A stretch of DNA of 64,000 bases. Origin: Stereocaulon alpinum (lineage: Eukaryota; Ascomycota; Lecanoromycetes; Lecanorales; Stereocaulaceae). How positions within the stretch are numbered: the first letter of the stretch is position 1; each line of letters begins with the position of its first letter. The notes beneath the pieces were generated by a model, which worked only from the letters and a program-made list of their open reading frames with translations, did no database searches and was not told the DNA's origin. Location: contig JAEUBA010000003.1 in assembly GCA_018257865.1 (NCBI GenBank), forward strand, positions 868,001 to 932,000, given 5' to 3'. Shown one piece after another: positions 1 through 10,767 of the stretch. Both the position numbers and the translations under genes were made by a program.

Positions 1-1239
1 TGCTGAGCTCATGGAGACGGTATCATAACTGCAGTTGGCCCAGCTGGAGGACCTGAAAATATCGCTGGTCAGCACAAGCACCCCTTGGGGTTGTTTTGGT
101 AAATGTCATTAGCCTTAGATGTTGGAGAGGTTGTACCTGAGTTGAGTGTTCCTTGAGACTGGGAGCTCTTACACATTTTGTGTAACGTTAGGAGCCTCTC
201 GATTTCTCAAGAGGCTTGTGTGACAAGATTCCTCGAACATGAGGAAGCGCATGTGCGTGAGTCAGTGTAAGATTGTGGGAAGGTATCGGCTGGCATGTGA
301 AGTTGAGTAAGTGTAAGTAAGGCGGAGTCCCACATGAATGGAGAAAAGTCGGGCTGCGGCTAATTATTTGACGCTAGTTCTAAGCCTTAAAAGGAAATCG
401 CATTCGAGGTCCTCCGATGACGGCAATGTCCTGCAAGTAAGTATGCGGTTCTGCCTAGCAGTCTGTGCGACAATCTGTCTTAGACATTTGGAGCTTTTGA
501 GTTGAGCCTTTTGCTGTGGCTAATGGAAGCATTCATTATCACCTATGAACACTCTACCAGGGCTAGCAATCTACAATATTGGACCCTGTGCGGAATCTTC
601 GTTCTGCTAAGCTCTAGTGGCTGGTTTTAGGTCTTGACCGTGCATCGTCCTGTCTAACAATTCCGGAACATGATTGAAATTATTGACGAGTAGACCGATC
701 CACAAGTTGAAGACGGCAAGCTCGGGTCTAGATGAGATAGTTATGACTCCATTCGGGGACTAGAGGCTGTCGAAAACATGTTTACGACATTCCCATCCCT
801 GATGTGACCTTCAAGGCCTTGTACCTCACATTAGCAATACTTTTCGGCTATATCGACAGATTAAAGCTATCTGGGTTATGGGAAGTGCCGTGTGCCATAT
901 ATGCTTGATTGCTATGTCGCGTAGCAGAAAGCGGCCCATTCTTTGGCATGGCAGCTTTGTTCATGGTACAGCGAACAAGAATTATGCAGACGAAATGATT
1001 GTTAAAGATGAAAGATGATGCGTGCAAATGCGAGCTTCACTTACCAGAACAAGCTTATGGCGTTCCCCAGAAGAATGTATGAGGGCTTGATATTGTCCTT
1101 TTAAAGAGAAAGTCTGCACTTTAGACAATAGCTGACCCATCTGTTGCATAGTAATTAAACCCTGCCTGTATCTTCCCCAACCGCTAGCAAATTACCGAAC
1201 CATAAAATACAAAAACGAGGGGCATATACAGGCAGTCAT
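1..1239. other. Intergenic, left edge
   Basis: No convincing coding region, RNA gene or repeat on either strand. It lies 3' of the kinesin-5 gene and probably holds that gene's 3' UTR at its right end. Confidence 0.5.
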
Positions 1240-4200
1240 TCATCCTCCCCTGCGCTCATGATCCGTAGGACTGCTCCTCAATCTCCTCCCTGACCCAAAA
1301 CTCGCGCCCAGGTTTTCTCGTCCTTCCAACTTGACCACGCCTGGCATCCTCCCACCTCCGAGCTTCGTTGGTAGTTTGCTCTCCGTAGCCTGCCTCTTTA
1401 ACGGCGGTGGAGCCATGCCCACGTTCTCGAAATCAGCCTTTCCACTTGTCGATAGGGTGGGAGCGGAGGAATCGCTATGGTTTCGGATAAGTGAAGCATT
1501 GACATTCAGGCTGATCTCGCGAAGGCCTGCTATGTTGCTTTCTTTCGAGGGAGATGTCGAAGATGGAGGGAGGTCCTCGCCAATGGCTGGATCGTCGGTA
1601 TAAACGAGGGATTTGCTAGGAGAGCGAGGAGGCGAGGATGGCGGTGCCGGAGTCTTTTTACCAAGGAGCTTGTCATGTGAACCCGTTCGCGGAAGCTTGG
1701 TTGGGTACTGATACTGCGTTTTTCGAGGCGTTTCACCAGTGGGGCTGTATTCTTTCAAGGGTGCACCAGTAATATTGGAGCGAAGATCTGCAAGAGGCTG
1801 TTGAGTTGCCAAGGATAAAGCAGGCAGGGACGCTTGAAGGGCTGTGCTTTGGGTCGAGATGTCTTGGCTGATGTGACGTACTCGATCGTAGGTGGAGACG
1901 AAATGGTCGCCAATGCTAGAGTAAGATTGCCTAACGGTGGAGGCAAGGCCTTCTAGGGAGCCTACATGTGTGTTATGATGATGTTCATTCTGCTTCCGTG
2001 CGCGGGTGACAAAGTCATCCAGTGCTTGCATCTGGGTTGCCATGTCCTTCATCTGGGCGTCGACAATGCGAATGGTCTCCTCGTGTACAGATTTCGTGGT
2101 GGTCTGGATCGAGGTACTGTGCTCGTTGATTGCTTTCCAGTCTTCCTTCATCTTGCTTTTCAAGGTGTCTCTTGACTTCAGAACCTCTTCGACAAGCGAC
2201 TTCTCGTTCTGCGACCAAACATCCATGCCGGTGTTATAGCCTTCATCTGCAGATTTTAAAGTCGACCTTGACGATAAAATGTCTTCATAGATAGCATTGG
2301 TTCTGAACTCCCATCGAGCATCCTGCGTCTCGCCAGACTTGTTGACTAAGTTCGTTATCTGCACGAGCAGGTCCTGACGCTCTTGCGATGCTTGGGCGCG
2401 CTCTTCCTTCAAACAGGTCTCCAATCGAGCTGCCACGTCAGCGTCTGCTTGCATTGCAGCCTTTGCAGCAGAAGAAGCCTTCTGCCTTAGGTCGTCGGCT
2501 TCGGCTTTCTGTGAATTCATTTGCTTGACTAGTTCCTCGAATATGTTCTTGAAGTCTTTGCCCAACGAGCTGTATGAGGTGTGAAGCTGGTCAATACGTT
2601 AGCATCAATTGCCGTGAATCTTCGATCGTCCAAACATACTTGAGTGTGTAAGGATCCGAGCTCATTGATTACTTCAGCGGAGATGCGTCCAGCAGCGATT
2701 GAGAGCCCATTTAACCCTTCGCCTACCTTGCGCTTGACGTCCTCTCGGAGGATCTTGATCTCCTCAAGCACTGCATTCATATCCTCCTTAGCTCCCGAGG
2801 TCTGTTGGACAACTTCGTCTGCCGATGATTCGAAGGAGAAGACCTTCTCCTGTAGCAGGTCCTGCGTGGCACCTAATTTATCCAGCTCTTCCCCAACAAA
2901 GTCTTGCATTAGGCCTGACAGCTTCGTCACAAGTTGGTCTTGCTCAATCTTGAACTTTTCGAAGTTTGATTCCACGAGCTGCGTAATATCAACAACTTTG
3001 TCCTGAGAGGCCTGCCATCCTTCTCTATTGAGCAATTGGAGGTCGGACTTCCTCCTAAGTTTGGAGTGAAGCCCACCGATATCGCTCACCGTCCGTTCTA
3101 GGGTCGAGATGAGTTCTCCACCAACATTGTTCAGCTGATCTTCCGTAGCTTGGTGGGCTTTGCGCAGAATCGCCTCATCTGCAAGGTTCTGGCGCGTGTC
3201 GGCGAGGACGATCTCTGTCTTCTCTAGGACATCTTTCGTGTTTTCCAGGAGTTGTTTCGTACCATCATTGTCTTTTTTCAATACGTTGAAATTGTTCGTA
3301 AGTGAAAATAGCTCTTGGACTTTGTTTCTCAGATTCACCTCCATTGTCTCGATCCTCGCCTGTTGTTCTTCACTTAGGATCCGTCGTGACTCGCTCTCTC
3401 CTATCATCTCTTCATAACTTTCAGTGGTCAAGTATACACCGTTCCGCTGCCTAGTAGCCACAAGCTCGCCTTTGAGTTTCTCTATCTCCGCGGTCCATTC
3501 GCGGAGAAGCGTTTTTTTCGAGATCATCTGGTTCACCTGGGGCTTGTTCCGGATGTTCTTGGCTCGGAATGCGTAATCCAATGTTGAGATCGTTTCTTCA
3601 AGATTGCTTTTGGCGGGCGAGACTGTTGCAATGATGCATGTCTTTGTCCGTCCGCCGAGCGAGTCTTGTAAAAGCCGAGTGAGTTTGGACTCTCTGCTAT
3701 GGATTAGCGCTACGGTATGAAAGATGGCTAACAGTTAATCACTGACCTATAAGGGATGTGGGAACCTCTTTCCACAAGCGCGTTGATAACTCTGCCCAAT
3801 GTCAGCAGACTCTTGTTGATGAGTCCAGCTTCCGCTGCGCGCTTGTTCTCCGCGCCGCTCCTTTGTATGTTTTCGCTACCTGCCAGATCTACCAAATTGA
3901 GCTTCCCAGCGCTGACAAAGTCTTCCCCAGCCTCGGTTGTCCTTTTGATATACGCTGTCACAGTGAATACGGTGTGGCTGCGGGAACTGAGATCGTTGCA
4001 CTTCGTAGCGGCTACTTGTCGTTTATGGCTTCCATTCTGCAACAGCTTTATGCCATCTCCTGCGGACTTGATGTGCGATTCCTCCATACCTTGAACGAGT
4101 GTGGTGCTATGACCCTTCTTTTGACCATCCTCGTAGATTTTCAATTTGGTGTTGTCGTCCAGAGAGATCAGGTCGCGCAGCTCCTCGTTGTATAGCTCGA

Positions 4201-4929
4201 TGAATGAACATTTGACCGAACTTTCGGCTTCTTCTGCTTCTAGCTTAAGAAAGAGGGACTGTAGCACTCTCGGTATGATACCAGCCGAGTCCGAGAGAAG
4301 ACCTAAGCTGTCGGACATATCCCCTGACATGGTGTATGTCTTGCCAGTACCAGTCTGGCCATAAGCGAATATCGTACAATTGTAGCCTCGGAGCATCTTC
4401 GTCATCGAATTAGCCTGGAATCCATATATTCCCTAGTTAAACTCACCTCATCAAGCATAGGCGTAACCACGTCATCGTAGATCATGGACTGGTCGGCGGC
4501 TGGAGAGAAGACTTTGTCAAAATGGTATGTTTTGTTGCTCAGCGCACTGGCACCCATCGACAATTCGACATTCTTGCCCCTCACGCCATCGGTAGACACA
4601 ACAACTCCGCTATTCTCTCGCACTTCGCGATCATTGCGACCCCTACACCGGACGACAACATGTATATTTGTCTCCTCTCCACCATCAGTATCAAATTCTC
4701 GTTCTTTTCGCTTCATTCCCGCCTTCTGACGGGGCGGCGACCTTGGCTGCGAGACATTGGTAGACATTGATAGGACGCTATCAGCTGGGGAGGCAGCACC
4801 CGATTGCGTTCTTCCGTGTGAAGGTGGGGCGCTCGATTGGGTCCTTGCGCTAGATGGTCTTGGATTGGGTGGTCGCATGGAGTTTTTCTTAGTCTGCAAT
4901 CCGGCTGCAGGCCGTGGTAGACCTGCCAT
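1240..4929 (-). CDS. bimC: Kinesin-5 (BimC/Eg5 family) mitotic motor
   Basis: Plus-end-directed homotetrameric spindle motor that cross-links and slides antiparallel microtubules. Modelled exons on the minus strand are 4929-4447, 4396-3747, 3693-2640 and 2586-1240, giving 1177 aa, the usual BimC length. Introns are 50, 53 and 53 nt with GTGAGT, GTCAGT and GTATGT donors. A disordered Ser/Pro-rich head (about 1-85) precedes the motor domain. The P-loop GQTGTGKT is at residues 174-181; NDLSSRSH (switch I) and LVDLAGSE (switch II) follow, then the neck and a long coiled coil. The tail holds the BimC box (SPTGETPRKTQYQYP and following PRTGSHDKL), the Cdk1 target region in this family. The first acceptor was set at 4396 rather than 4414: it gives a 50 nt intron instead of 32 nt and restores the family pattern LDE-MLRGYNCTIFAYG. 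Divergent from the PHAF1-like gene. Confidence 0.97.
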
Positions 4930-5252
4930 CGACTTTGGAAGTCTTTCCTTTCGAGCAATCGCAGCTTCTAAGTTATGCGTGACTATATGCTGCTTATGAG
5001 GGCTAGTCGGGTGCTAAGGAGAGTGCGGTAAACAATCGGAGTAAACAGAGATCGACGCGGGTTGCTCACTAACGCACTAAAGCTTATTTATCCCGATATG
5101 CAACTTTTATGCATAGACATCACAAGGGAACGTCAGATGTTCTCCGATTGTCAACATTGTATTTGTAGGTTGCCTCTCCCATGATAACTTCTTTCCCTTA
5201 CGACTTCCTGTCTCCATGATTCTCAGCAAGTGGTCTTGCTTGACGGGCGGCG
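4930..5252. promoter_or_regulatory. Divergent promoter region, kinesin-5 / PHAF1-like
   Basis: 323 bp separate the two opposed start codons, so both promoters and 5' UTRs must fit here. No clear TATA box is seen; an AT-rich patch lies near 5083-5115. Co-regulation is inference. Confidence 0.4.
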
Positions 5253-6826
5253 ATGCCTACCAAGCCCGCGATGCAAGTACATCCACGCTGTGGCCTCGGC
5301 TTTCTAAGTACGCAGGACCCTCCTTGATCGAACTTCGCGCTTGCTGATGACGTGTAGCGTTGGGAGCCTCTTTGCATGATATTCTGACGCGCTTGAAGGC
5401 TCAGCCACGGACCTACCCTACCATAGACATTTCATATTCCTCATCCGAGCCCCTCACGATCCCAGTCTTCCTGAACCTACCTTCAAATGGTTTCCGTTTA
5501 CGGTTCGACGGACCTGATCAAAGACTGAGACTGATAGAGGTGCTTGACTTTACGAAAACACAATTAAGGTACAATGACAAAGATTTATTCAAGCTTCCGG
5601 AGGCGAGTCCCACCCCGGCCGTGGATACTGGCCCAGCATTTCGTCAAATCTACAATAAAATGGGCCTTACCAATCTAGAAGAGTATATTCCACCAATAAC
5701 GGGCTCTGGGTCAGATCAAGGAATTCTCGTGTGGTCGTACCCAGGGGTAGCTTTCACCTTCCCAGTCCAGCATGCCAATTGGTCTCCTAAAGTTGACTTT
5801 GTTACCTTGCTTTCATATACCGCACCTGCATCAGCACTCTCTATGGCAATCTTTGACGGTCGGTCCTGGGAAGAAGCTCGCTCTGATCTCATGACCCGAG
5901 CATGCCCTTACCCAAGATCTCTTGCGCTTTCAAGTCGGGGTAGAGAGTCTCGACCCGATGAAGTTGACCTTGTTCGCGTAGGTGCAAATGGTAAGATACT
6001 TCTGGACAGACGGGCTAGTCCACCCTTCCAGATGGTCCTAGGCAAGACTACCCCACAAGATATTGTCGCAGAGCTTGGTCCACCAGATGCAATATATCGC
6101 AAATATGATCGTCGTTTGTCGATACATAAAACTCCACCAAGGGATCGCAAAACGGGACGAGCATATTCCCGATCTCCGCCCACCAACTTCGATGGCCTTG
6201 TCGACACGGACGAATCATCCACTCATACCAGTGCAGACGACTCAGACGTTGAAGATCATGAAATGGTCAAGGAGAATACAAGTTCAGATTTGTCCGCAGA
6301 ATGCTTCTACAACTACTTCGATCATGGGTTCGACGTCTTCATCTCGTATCCCGCGAATCGATCCCCAACGTTAATCCCTGTTGAAACTGAAGAGTATGGA
6401 TACGAATCGAACACGAAGAAGCTCGTAGCCACAAAAATGCTGCTACATGGCAATGTACCAGGCTCTTACCCATTCAATCGATATCGCCGCAGCCGCTGGG
6501 TCATTAACTTTCAAATTGCCGAGCTCGATATTAGTCTGGACTCTGAGACTCCATATACAGCGCTCTCGGAATCGCTTTCAAGGTTATGGCCCGATGATAT
6601 AAACAAGCGAGCTATGGTACTGAATAGGGACTTTTGGGGAGATAGTCCAGGAAGCAGCTGTGAGCTCCTTGGCAGCTGGGAGGACAGTACGAATGCCCAG
6701 AAGAAAGGAATGGAAAGCAGTACCAAGGGTGGTCCGGGAGCTGGCAACACTAAGCTTTACGGCTTTCCTGGCTTGCTCTTCGAGGTTCTGAAGAATGATG
6801 CCGTGAGCTGCCTGACTGTGTATTGA
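5253..6826 (+). CDS. PHAF1 / UPF0183 (C16orf70) family protein
   Basis: Fungal member of the UPF0183 family; the human homologue PHAF1 (C16orf70) acts with BCAS3 at phagophores in selective autophagy. Exons 5253-5307 and 5358-6826 give 507 aa. The 50 nt intron has donor GTACGC and a CTGAT branch site close to its acceptor. The first exon was added because the family begins with a short beta strand leading into the sequence seen here, FLTLGASLHDILTRL. Family hallmarks seen: RLRFDGPDQRLRLIEVLDF near the N-terminus, a central FNYFDHGFDVFISYP-like block (here YNYFDHGFDVFISYP), the PFNRYRRSRWVINF segment, and the C-terminal GLLFEVLKNDAVSCLTVY. A Ser/Asp-rich low-complexity insert near residues 285-325 replaces the shorter animal linker. 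A role in fungal autophagy is inferred from the family only. Confidence 0.9.
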
Positions 6827-7178
6827 GAAGATTTCATGTACATGACAGCAAAATGGCCGTGTGTTTCCTTCTCGAAGCTGCCGTTCTCGTGCTGGCGCTG
6901 TAAGGCCTTATGGATCAAGTATACCTGGCCGGCGTTGATTTTTGTGTAAACATAACCCTGATACCGATCAGTAGAATGACATTAGGCCTTGTGAGACCTC
7001 ACAGAGTACTGAACCTGCTATCCAATCGCATTGTATGACGTATTCCCCCACGGATTACGTTCCTGCAGCTTGTTCAAAGGGTTCGGGTTGGTACGAAGCT
7101 TAGATAGGCAATTGCTGTGATGACTAAGCAGGAATTTGCACCAAAGGCAGCCTTTGAGATGCATGAGATTCTCAAGGC
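6827..7178. other. Intergenic, PHAF1-like to IleRS
   Basis: 352 bp between two plus-strand genes. It must contain the 3' UTR of the first and the promoter of the second; no distinct site recognised. Confidence 0.5.
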
Positions 7179-10100
7179 ATGACCAGCCTCAGACCAATCT
7201 GGAAGAAGACTCTTCATCTTCCCAAAGCATCGTTTCCGCCGCGAGCAGTGGTTGCAGACCGTTCGAAATTGCTTAGAAGATGTACCGATGACCTTTACAG
7301 CTGGCAGCGTAGCCGGCTGTCATCGAGCAAGCATAGGTTTACTCTAGCCGATGGCCCCCCTTACGCCAATGGCAACCTCCACATTGGCCATGCATTGAAT
7401 AAGATATTGAAAGATATTGTATGCCGATACCATGTGTCAGAGGGTACGAGGGTAGACTGGGTCCCGGGCTGGGACTGCCATGGCCTACCGATTGAAATGA
7501 AAGCGCTTCAAGAGCAAGGACCGAAGGTTAGCGCTCAAGAAGAAAGTGATGCACTGGCGAACCCGGTGAGCGTTCGCAATGCTGCGAGGAAGCTGGCGGC
7601 GAGAACAGTGGAGGAACAGAAGAAGGCTTTCCGTCAATGGGGTGTCATGGCGGATTGGGACAATGCATGGAAAACCATGGATAAGGGATTCGAGATCGGG
7701 CAACTAGAGGTTTTTAAAGAGATGGTCAAGAAAGGTCTCATATGCCGAAGATTCAAACCCGTCTACTGGTCACCCTCTTCGCGTACCGCTTTGGCAGAAG
7801 CGGAGCTGGAGTACCGAGATGACCACTTGTCTACTGCAGCCTTCGTCAAATACCATATACGAACAACTTCCGCAGTACTCAGAGACGATGTCGGATATAG
7901 TTTCGATGGTGTCAGTGCCGTCATCTGGACTACCACACCGTGGACGCTTCCAGCAAATAGAGCCATTGGCTTTCATAAAGACATTGAATATGTCGTCGTT
8001 GAGTCCTCTACTCATGGACGGCTTCTACTCGCCGCATCGAGACTTCCGGAATTAGAGCATCAACTCGAGGAGACTTTGAGCACGACCCTTTCCGTTGATG
8101 GCGAGCAACTCATTGGTGCAACGTACGACAGCACAGTCTTCGACAAAGAACCATCGCCTCGCCCATTTCTACACGCGGATTTTGTGTCTGAAGTATCTGG
8201 CTCAGGCTTAGTCCATATTGCTCCGGGCCATGGTATGGATGATTACGAGCTGTGCCAGAAGCACAACATCCAAGCATTTGCTCCATTGGACGACAAAGGT
8301 TGTTTCACGAGCCTTGCGTGCCCCGAAGAGGCGGATTACCTACTAGGCCGGGAAGTCTTGGGTGCGGGAAACAAGGCAGTGCTAGATCGCTTGTCAAGAC
8401 GTGGCTACATAGTCGGGCAGCACCCGTACGAGCACAAATACCCCTACGATTGGCGCTCTAAGCAACCTGTCATCATAAGAGCTACGGAGCAATGGTTCGC
8501 AAATGTTGGAGATATCCAAGACAATGCGCTAAAGGCTCTAGATACTGTGAACTTCATTCCGCCTAGCGGTAAGACTAGACTGGAAGCCTTTATAAAGGGT
8601 CGTAGAGAGTGGTGCATCTCAAGGCAAAGAGCATGGGGCGTACCGATCCCTGCGCTATACCACCAAGACACAAATGAGGCAGTTTTGACGGAGGAGGGCG
8701 TTTCTCACATCATTTCCGTGATCAAAGACCGCAGCATAGATGCGTGGTGGACCGACGACGACATGGACCCTGCATGGACACCCCCAGCTCTTAGAGACAG
8801 CAGTGGTCGGTCGTCTTACCGCAGGGGCAAAGATACCATGGATGTTTGGTTCGACAGCGGGAGTAGTTGGACGCAGACCAAGCAATCTTCGAACATTGAT
8901 CGCCACGTCGCCTCATGTTATATTGAAGGTACCGATCAACACCGCGGATGGTTCCAGTCAAGCTTGCTCACTCATGTGGCCTACCATGGCAGCACCGACA
9001 ATGGATCCACTCCACCCAAAGCGCCTTTCGAGAGTCTGATCACCCATGGCTTCACGCTAGATCAGGATGGCCGAAAGATGAGTAAATCTATTGGGAACGT
9101 TGTTTCACCAGACGAGATCATGGGTGGGTTGTTGCTGCCGCCGACGAAGAGAAAGATCAAGGGGAATTTGACTGAGTCCCGGGATGCCATGGGCCCCGAT
9201 GCTCTTCGGCTATGGGTAGCCAGCTGTGATTATACCACAGACGTCAGAGTCAGCCAGACAGTTCTACAAGCAATCAATGGCAGCTTGTCCAAATACCGGG
9301 TGACATTCAAACTTCTACTAGGCATACTTGAAGACTATGAGCCTCACTTATCTCGTTCTTCATGGGACTCTGTGGGTGAGGTCAACCAGATTGCGCTCCG
9401 GCAGCTGAAAGAGGTCAGTGATCGCGTTCGTCAACATTACAAGGCACTTGAATTCAACAAGGCCATCAGTGACATCAACACCTATGTGAACGTCAATCTC
9501 TCCTCTTTCTACTTTGAGTGCATCAAGGATGCTGCATACTGTGGCACTTCCGACCAAAGATTGCAGGTTCAGAGCACCTTATACCAGATCTTTATCTACC
9601 TCCAGCACATGCTTGCTCCTGTGACGCCGCTACTTGTTGAGGAGCTATGGGAATACACACCTGGAAGAATCAAGGACTGGGATCCAACACCTCCTCATCG
9701 GCGCTCTTGGGCAGATCTTGACCCCTTAAAACTGCCACACGAAGCGGAGAAGCAAATCGACGAAGATCTCCCAGAGCTGATGAAAGTGCGAACTATGGTG
9801 AAGAGTGCACAGGAAGCAGCCCGCAACAATAAAGAGATGGGAGACTCGCTTCAATCGTTTGTGTTGTTCGTAGTCGAAAACACTGGAGCTCCAGGCGAGA
9901 ATGTCGCAATGGATTTATTCTCACGTCGCCTCGATACCCTGGAACATTTATCCGGTGTCTCCAAGGTTTCTTTGCTTCCTAGCGGCATGTCATCGTCCGA
10001 TGTCAGCCATGCTCGGTGGTCTTACCCAGCAGAACTTGCAATTTGTGGGCAGAAGGTAACAGCGTACGTGTACGAGCCTCAGTTGGCGAAATGTGTGCGC

Positions 10101-10250
10101 TGTTGGAGATACAAGGCGCCCATTGGGCCGGAGAAGGACGAGGCCCTGTGCGGGAGGTGTGGGGGAGTGGTGGAGGAGCTGAGGAGGACTAACCCGGAAC
10201 TGTTCGAGACCTACGATACCCAATACCCTGGTGCAAGCCCAGCGGCGTGA
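7179..10250 (+). CDS. ism1: Isoleucyl-tRNA synthetase, mitochondrial
   Basis: Class I aminoacyl-tRNA synthetase charging tRNA-Ile. Single exon, 1023 aa. The ATP-binding HIGH motif is at residues 68-71 in PPYANGNLHIGHALN, and KMSKS is at 633-637. The editing (CP1) domain lies between, with IWTTTPWTLPANRAIGFH recognisable. The C-terminal zinc knuckle has the CxxC...CxxC pattern at Cys972, 975, 991 and 994, as in bacterial-type and mitochondrial IleRS and unlike the cytosolic enzyme. The first 25 residues are rich in Arg/Lys/Ser with no acidic residue, fitting a mitochondrial presequence. This, the bacterial-type architecture and the length point to the organellar enzyme (yeast Ism1). An insert after KMSKS (LLLPPTKRKIKGNL) is fungal-looking. 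Start chosen at the ATG that opens the presequence. Confidence 0.95.
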   Translation: MTSLRPIWKKTLHLPKASFPPRAVVADRSKLLRRCTDDLYSWQRSRLSSSKHRFTLADGPPYANGNLHIGHALNKILKDIVCRYHVSEGTRVDWVPGWDCHGLPIEMKALQEQGPKVSAQEESDALANPVSVRNAARKLAARTVEEQKKAFRQWGVMADWDNAWKTMDKGFEIGQLEVFKEMVKKGLICRRFKPVYWSPSSRTALAEAELEYRDDHLSTAAFVKYHIRTTSAVLRDDVGYSFDGVSAVIWTTTPWTLPANRAIGFHKDIEYVVVESSTHGRLLLAASRLPELEHQLEETLSTTLSVDGEQLIGATYDSTVFDKEPSPRPFLHADFVSEVSGSGLVHIAPGHGMDDYELCQKHNIQAFAPLDDKGCFTSLACPEEADYLLGREVLGAGNKAVLDRLSRRGYIVGQHPYEHKYPYDWRSKQPVIIRATEQWFANVGDIQDNALKALDTVNFIPPSGKTRLEAFIKGRREWCISRQRAWGVPIPALYHQDTNEAVLTEEGVSHIISVIKDRSIDAWWTDDDMDPAWTPPALRDSSGRSSYRRGKDTMDVWFDSGSSWTQTKQSSNIDRHVASCYIEGTDQHRGWFQSSLLTHVAYHGSTDNGSTPPKAPFESLITHGFTLDQDGRKMSKSIGNVVSPDEIMGGLLLPPTKRKIKGNLTESRDAMGPDALRLWVASCDYTTDVRVSQTVLQAINGSLSKYRVTFKLLLGILEDYEPHLSRSSWDSVGEVNQIALRQLKEVSDRVRQHYKALEFNKAISDINTYVNVNLSSFYFECIKDAAYCGTSDQRLQVQSTLYQIFIYLQHMLAPVTPLLVEELWEYTPGRIKDWDPTPPHRRSWADLDPLKLPHEAEKQIDEDLPELMKVRTMVKSAQEAARNNKEMGDSLQSFVLFVVENTGAPGENVAMDLFSRRLDTLEHLSGVSKVSLLPSGMSSSDVSHARWSYPAELAICGQKVTAYVYEPQLAKCVRCWRYKAPIGPEKDEALCGRCGGVVEELRRTNPELFETYDTQYPGASPAA

Positions 10251-10767
10251 TTGTATAGTGAGACCTGTTTTCTATTGGCCTGTGCTGTTACAACACTTCC
10301 AACAAATGGCAGACACGATGACTGCAAATCATAGTCTTGATGTACAGTGAAATCACCCCTCTACGGCCCCATTGTGAATGATACGTCCAGTGTCTAATCC
10401 CAATTGTCCAATGGTTGGCACTGATCTCAACAAAGCCTCCAGAAGTTGCTGTGGGAAGTGGTTATATTGGTAGTCATTGCTCAACAGGCATATATTGATA
10501 GTGGAGGGTGTCGATATATCGAAATAGGCTGTCAGTGTATCAAGGCTCTTGTGCGAGTAATGTATTTGTTTTGATAGAAGCAAAGCGCGCTAGTGTGGGG
10601 CTAGGCCAAGATAAAACTCTGAGATCCGGACCTCACTTGTCAGCAAACAACAACCTCTTGCTAGCATTAGCTCCGGCTTCCAAACATCTACTGACACGCC
10701 GGCTTTGGCCTCCAAAATCCTTCTACTAGGCCGGCTTTGGCTACTACCTTCCGGACCTGTCGCTATC
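10251..10767. other. Intergenic with a short direct repeat
   Basis: 517 bp upstream of the coiled-coil gene. A GCCGGCTTTGGC-type 12-mer occurs twice about 32 bp apart (near 10698 and 10731), just before the chosen start codon. No gene seen. Confidence 0.4.

Noticed and set aside
2644..3006. Ser-rich plus-strand ORF opposite the kinesin coiled coil
   Set aside because: Antisense shadow of a conserved coding exon.
4397..4446. Alternative 32 nt first intron in kinesin-5 (acceptor at 4415)
   Set aside because: Too short for a fungal intron and adds six residues that break the motor-domain pattern; the 50 nt intron fits better.
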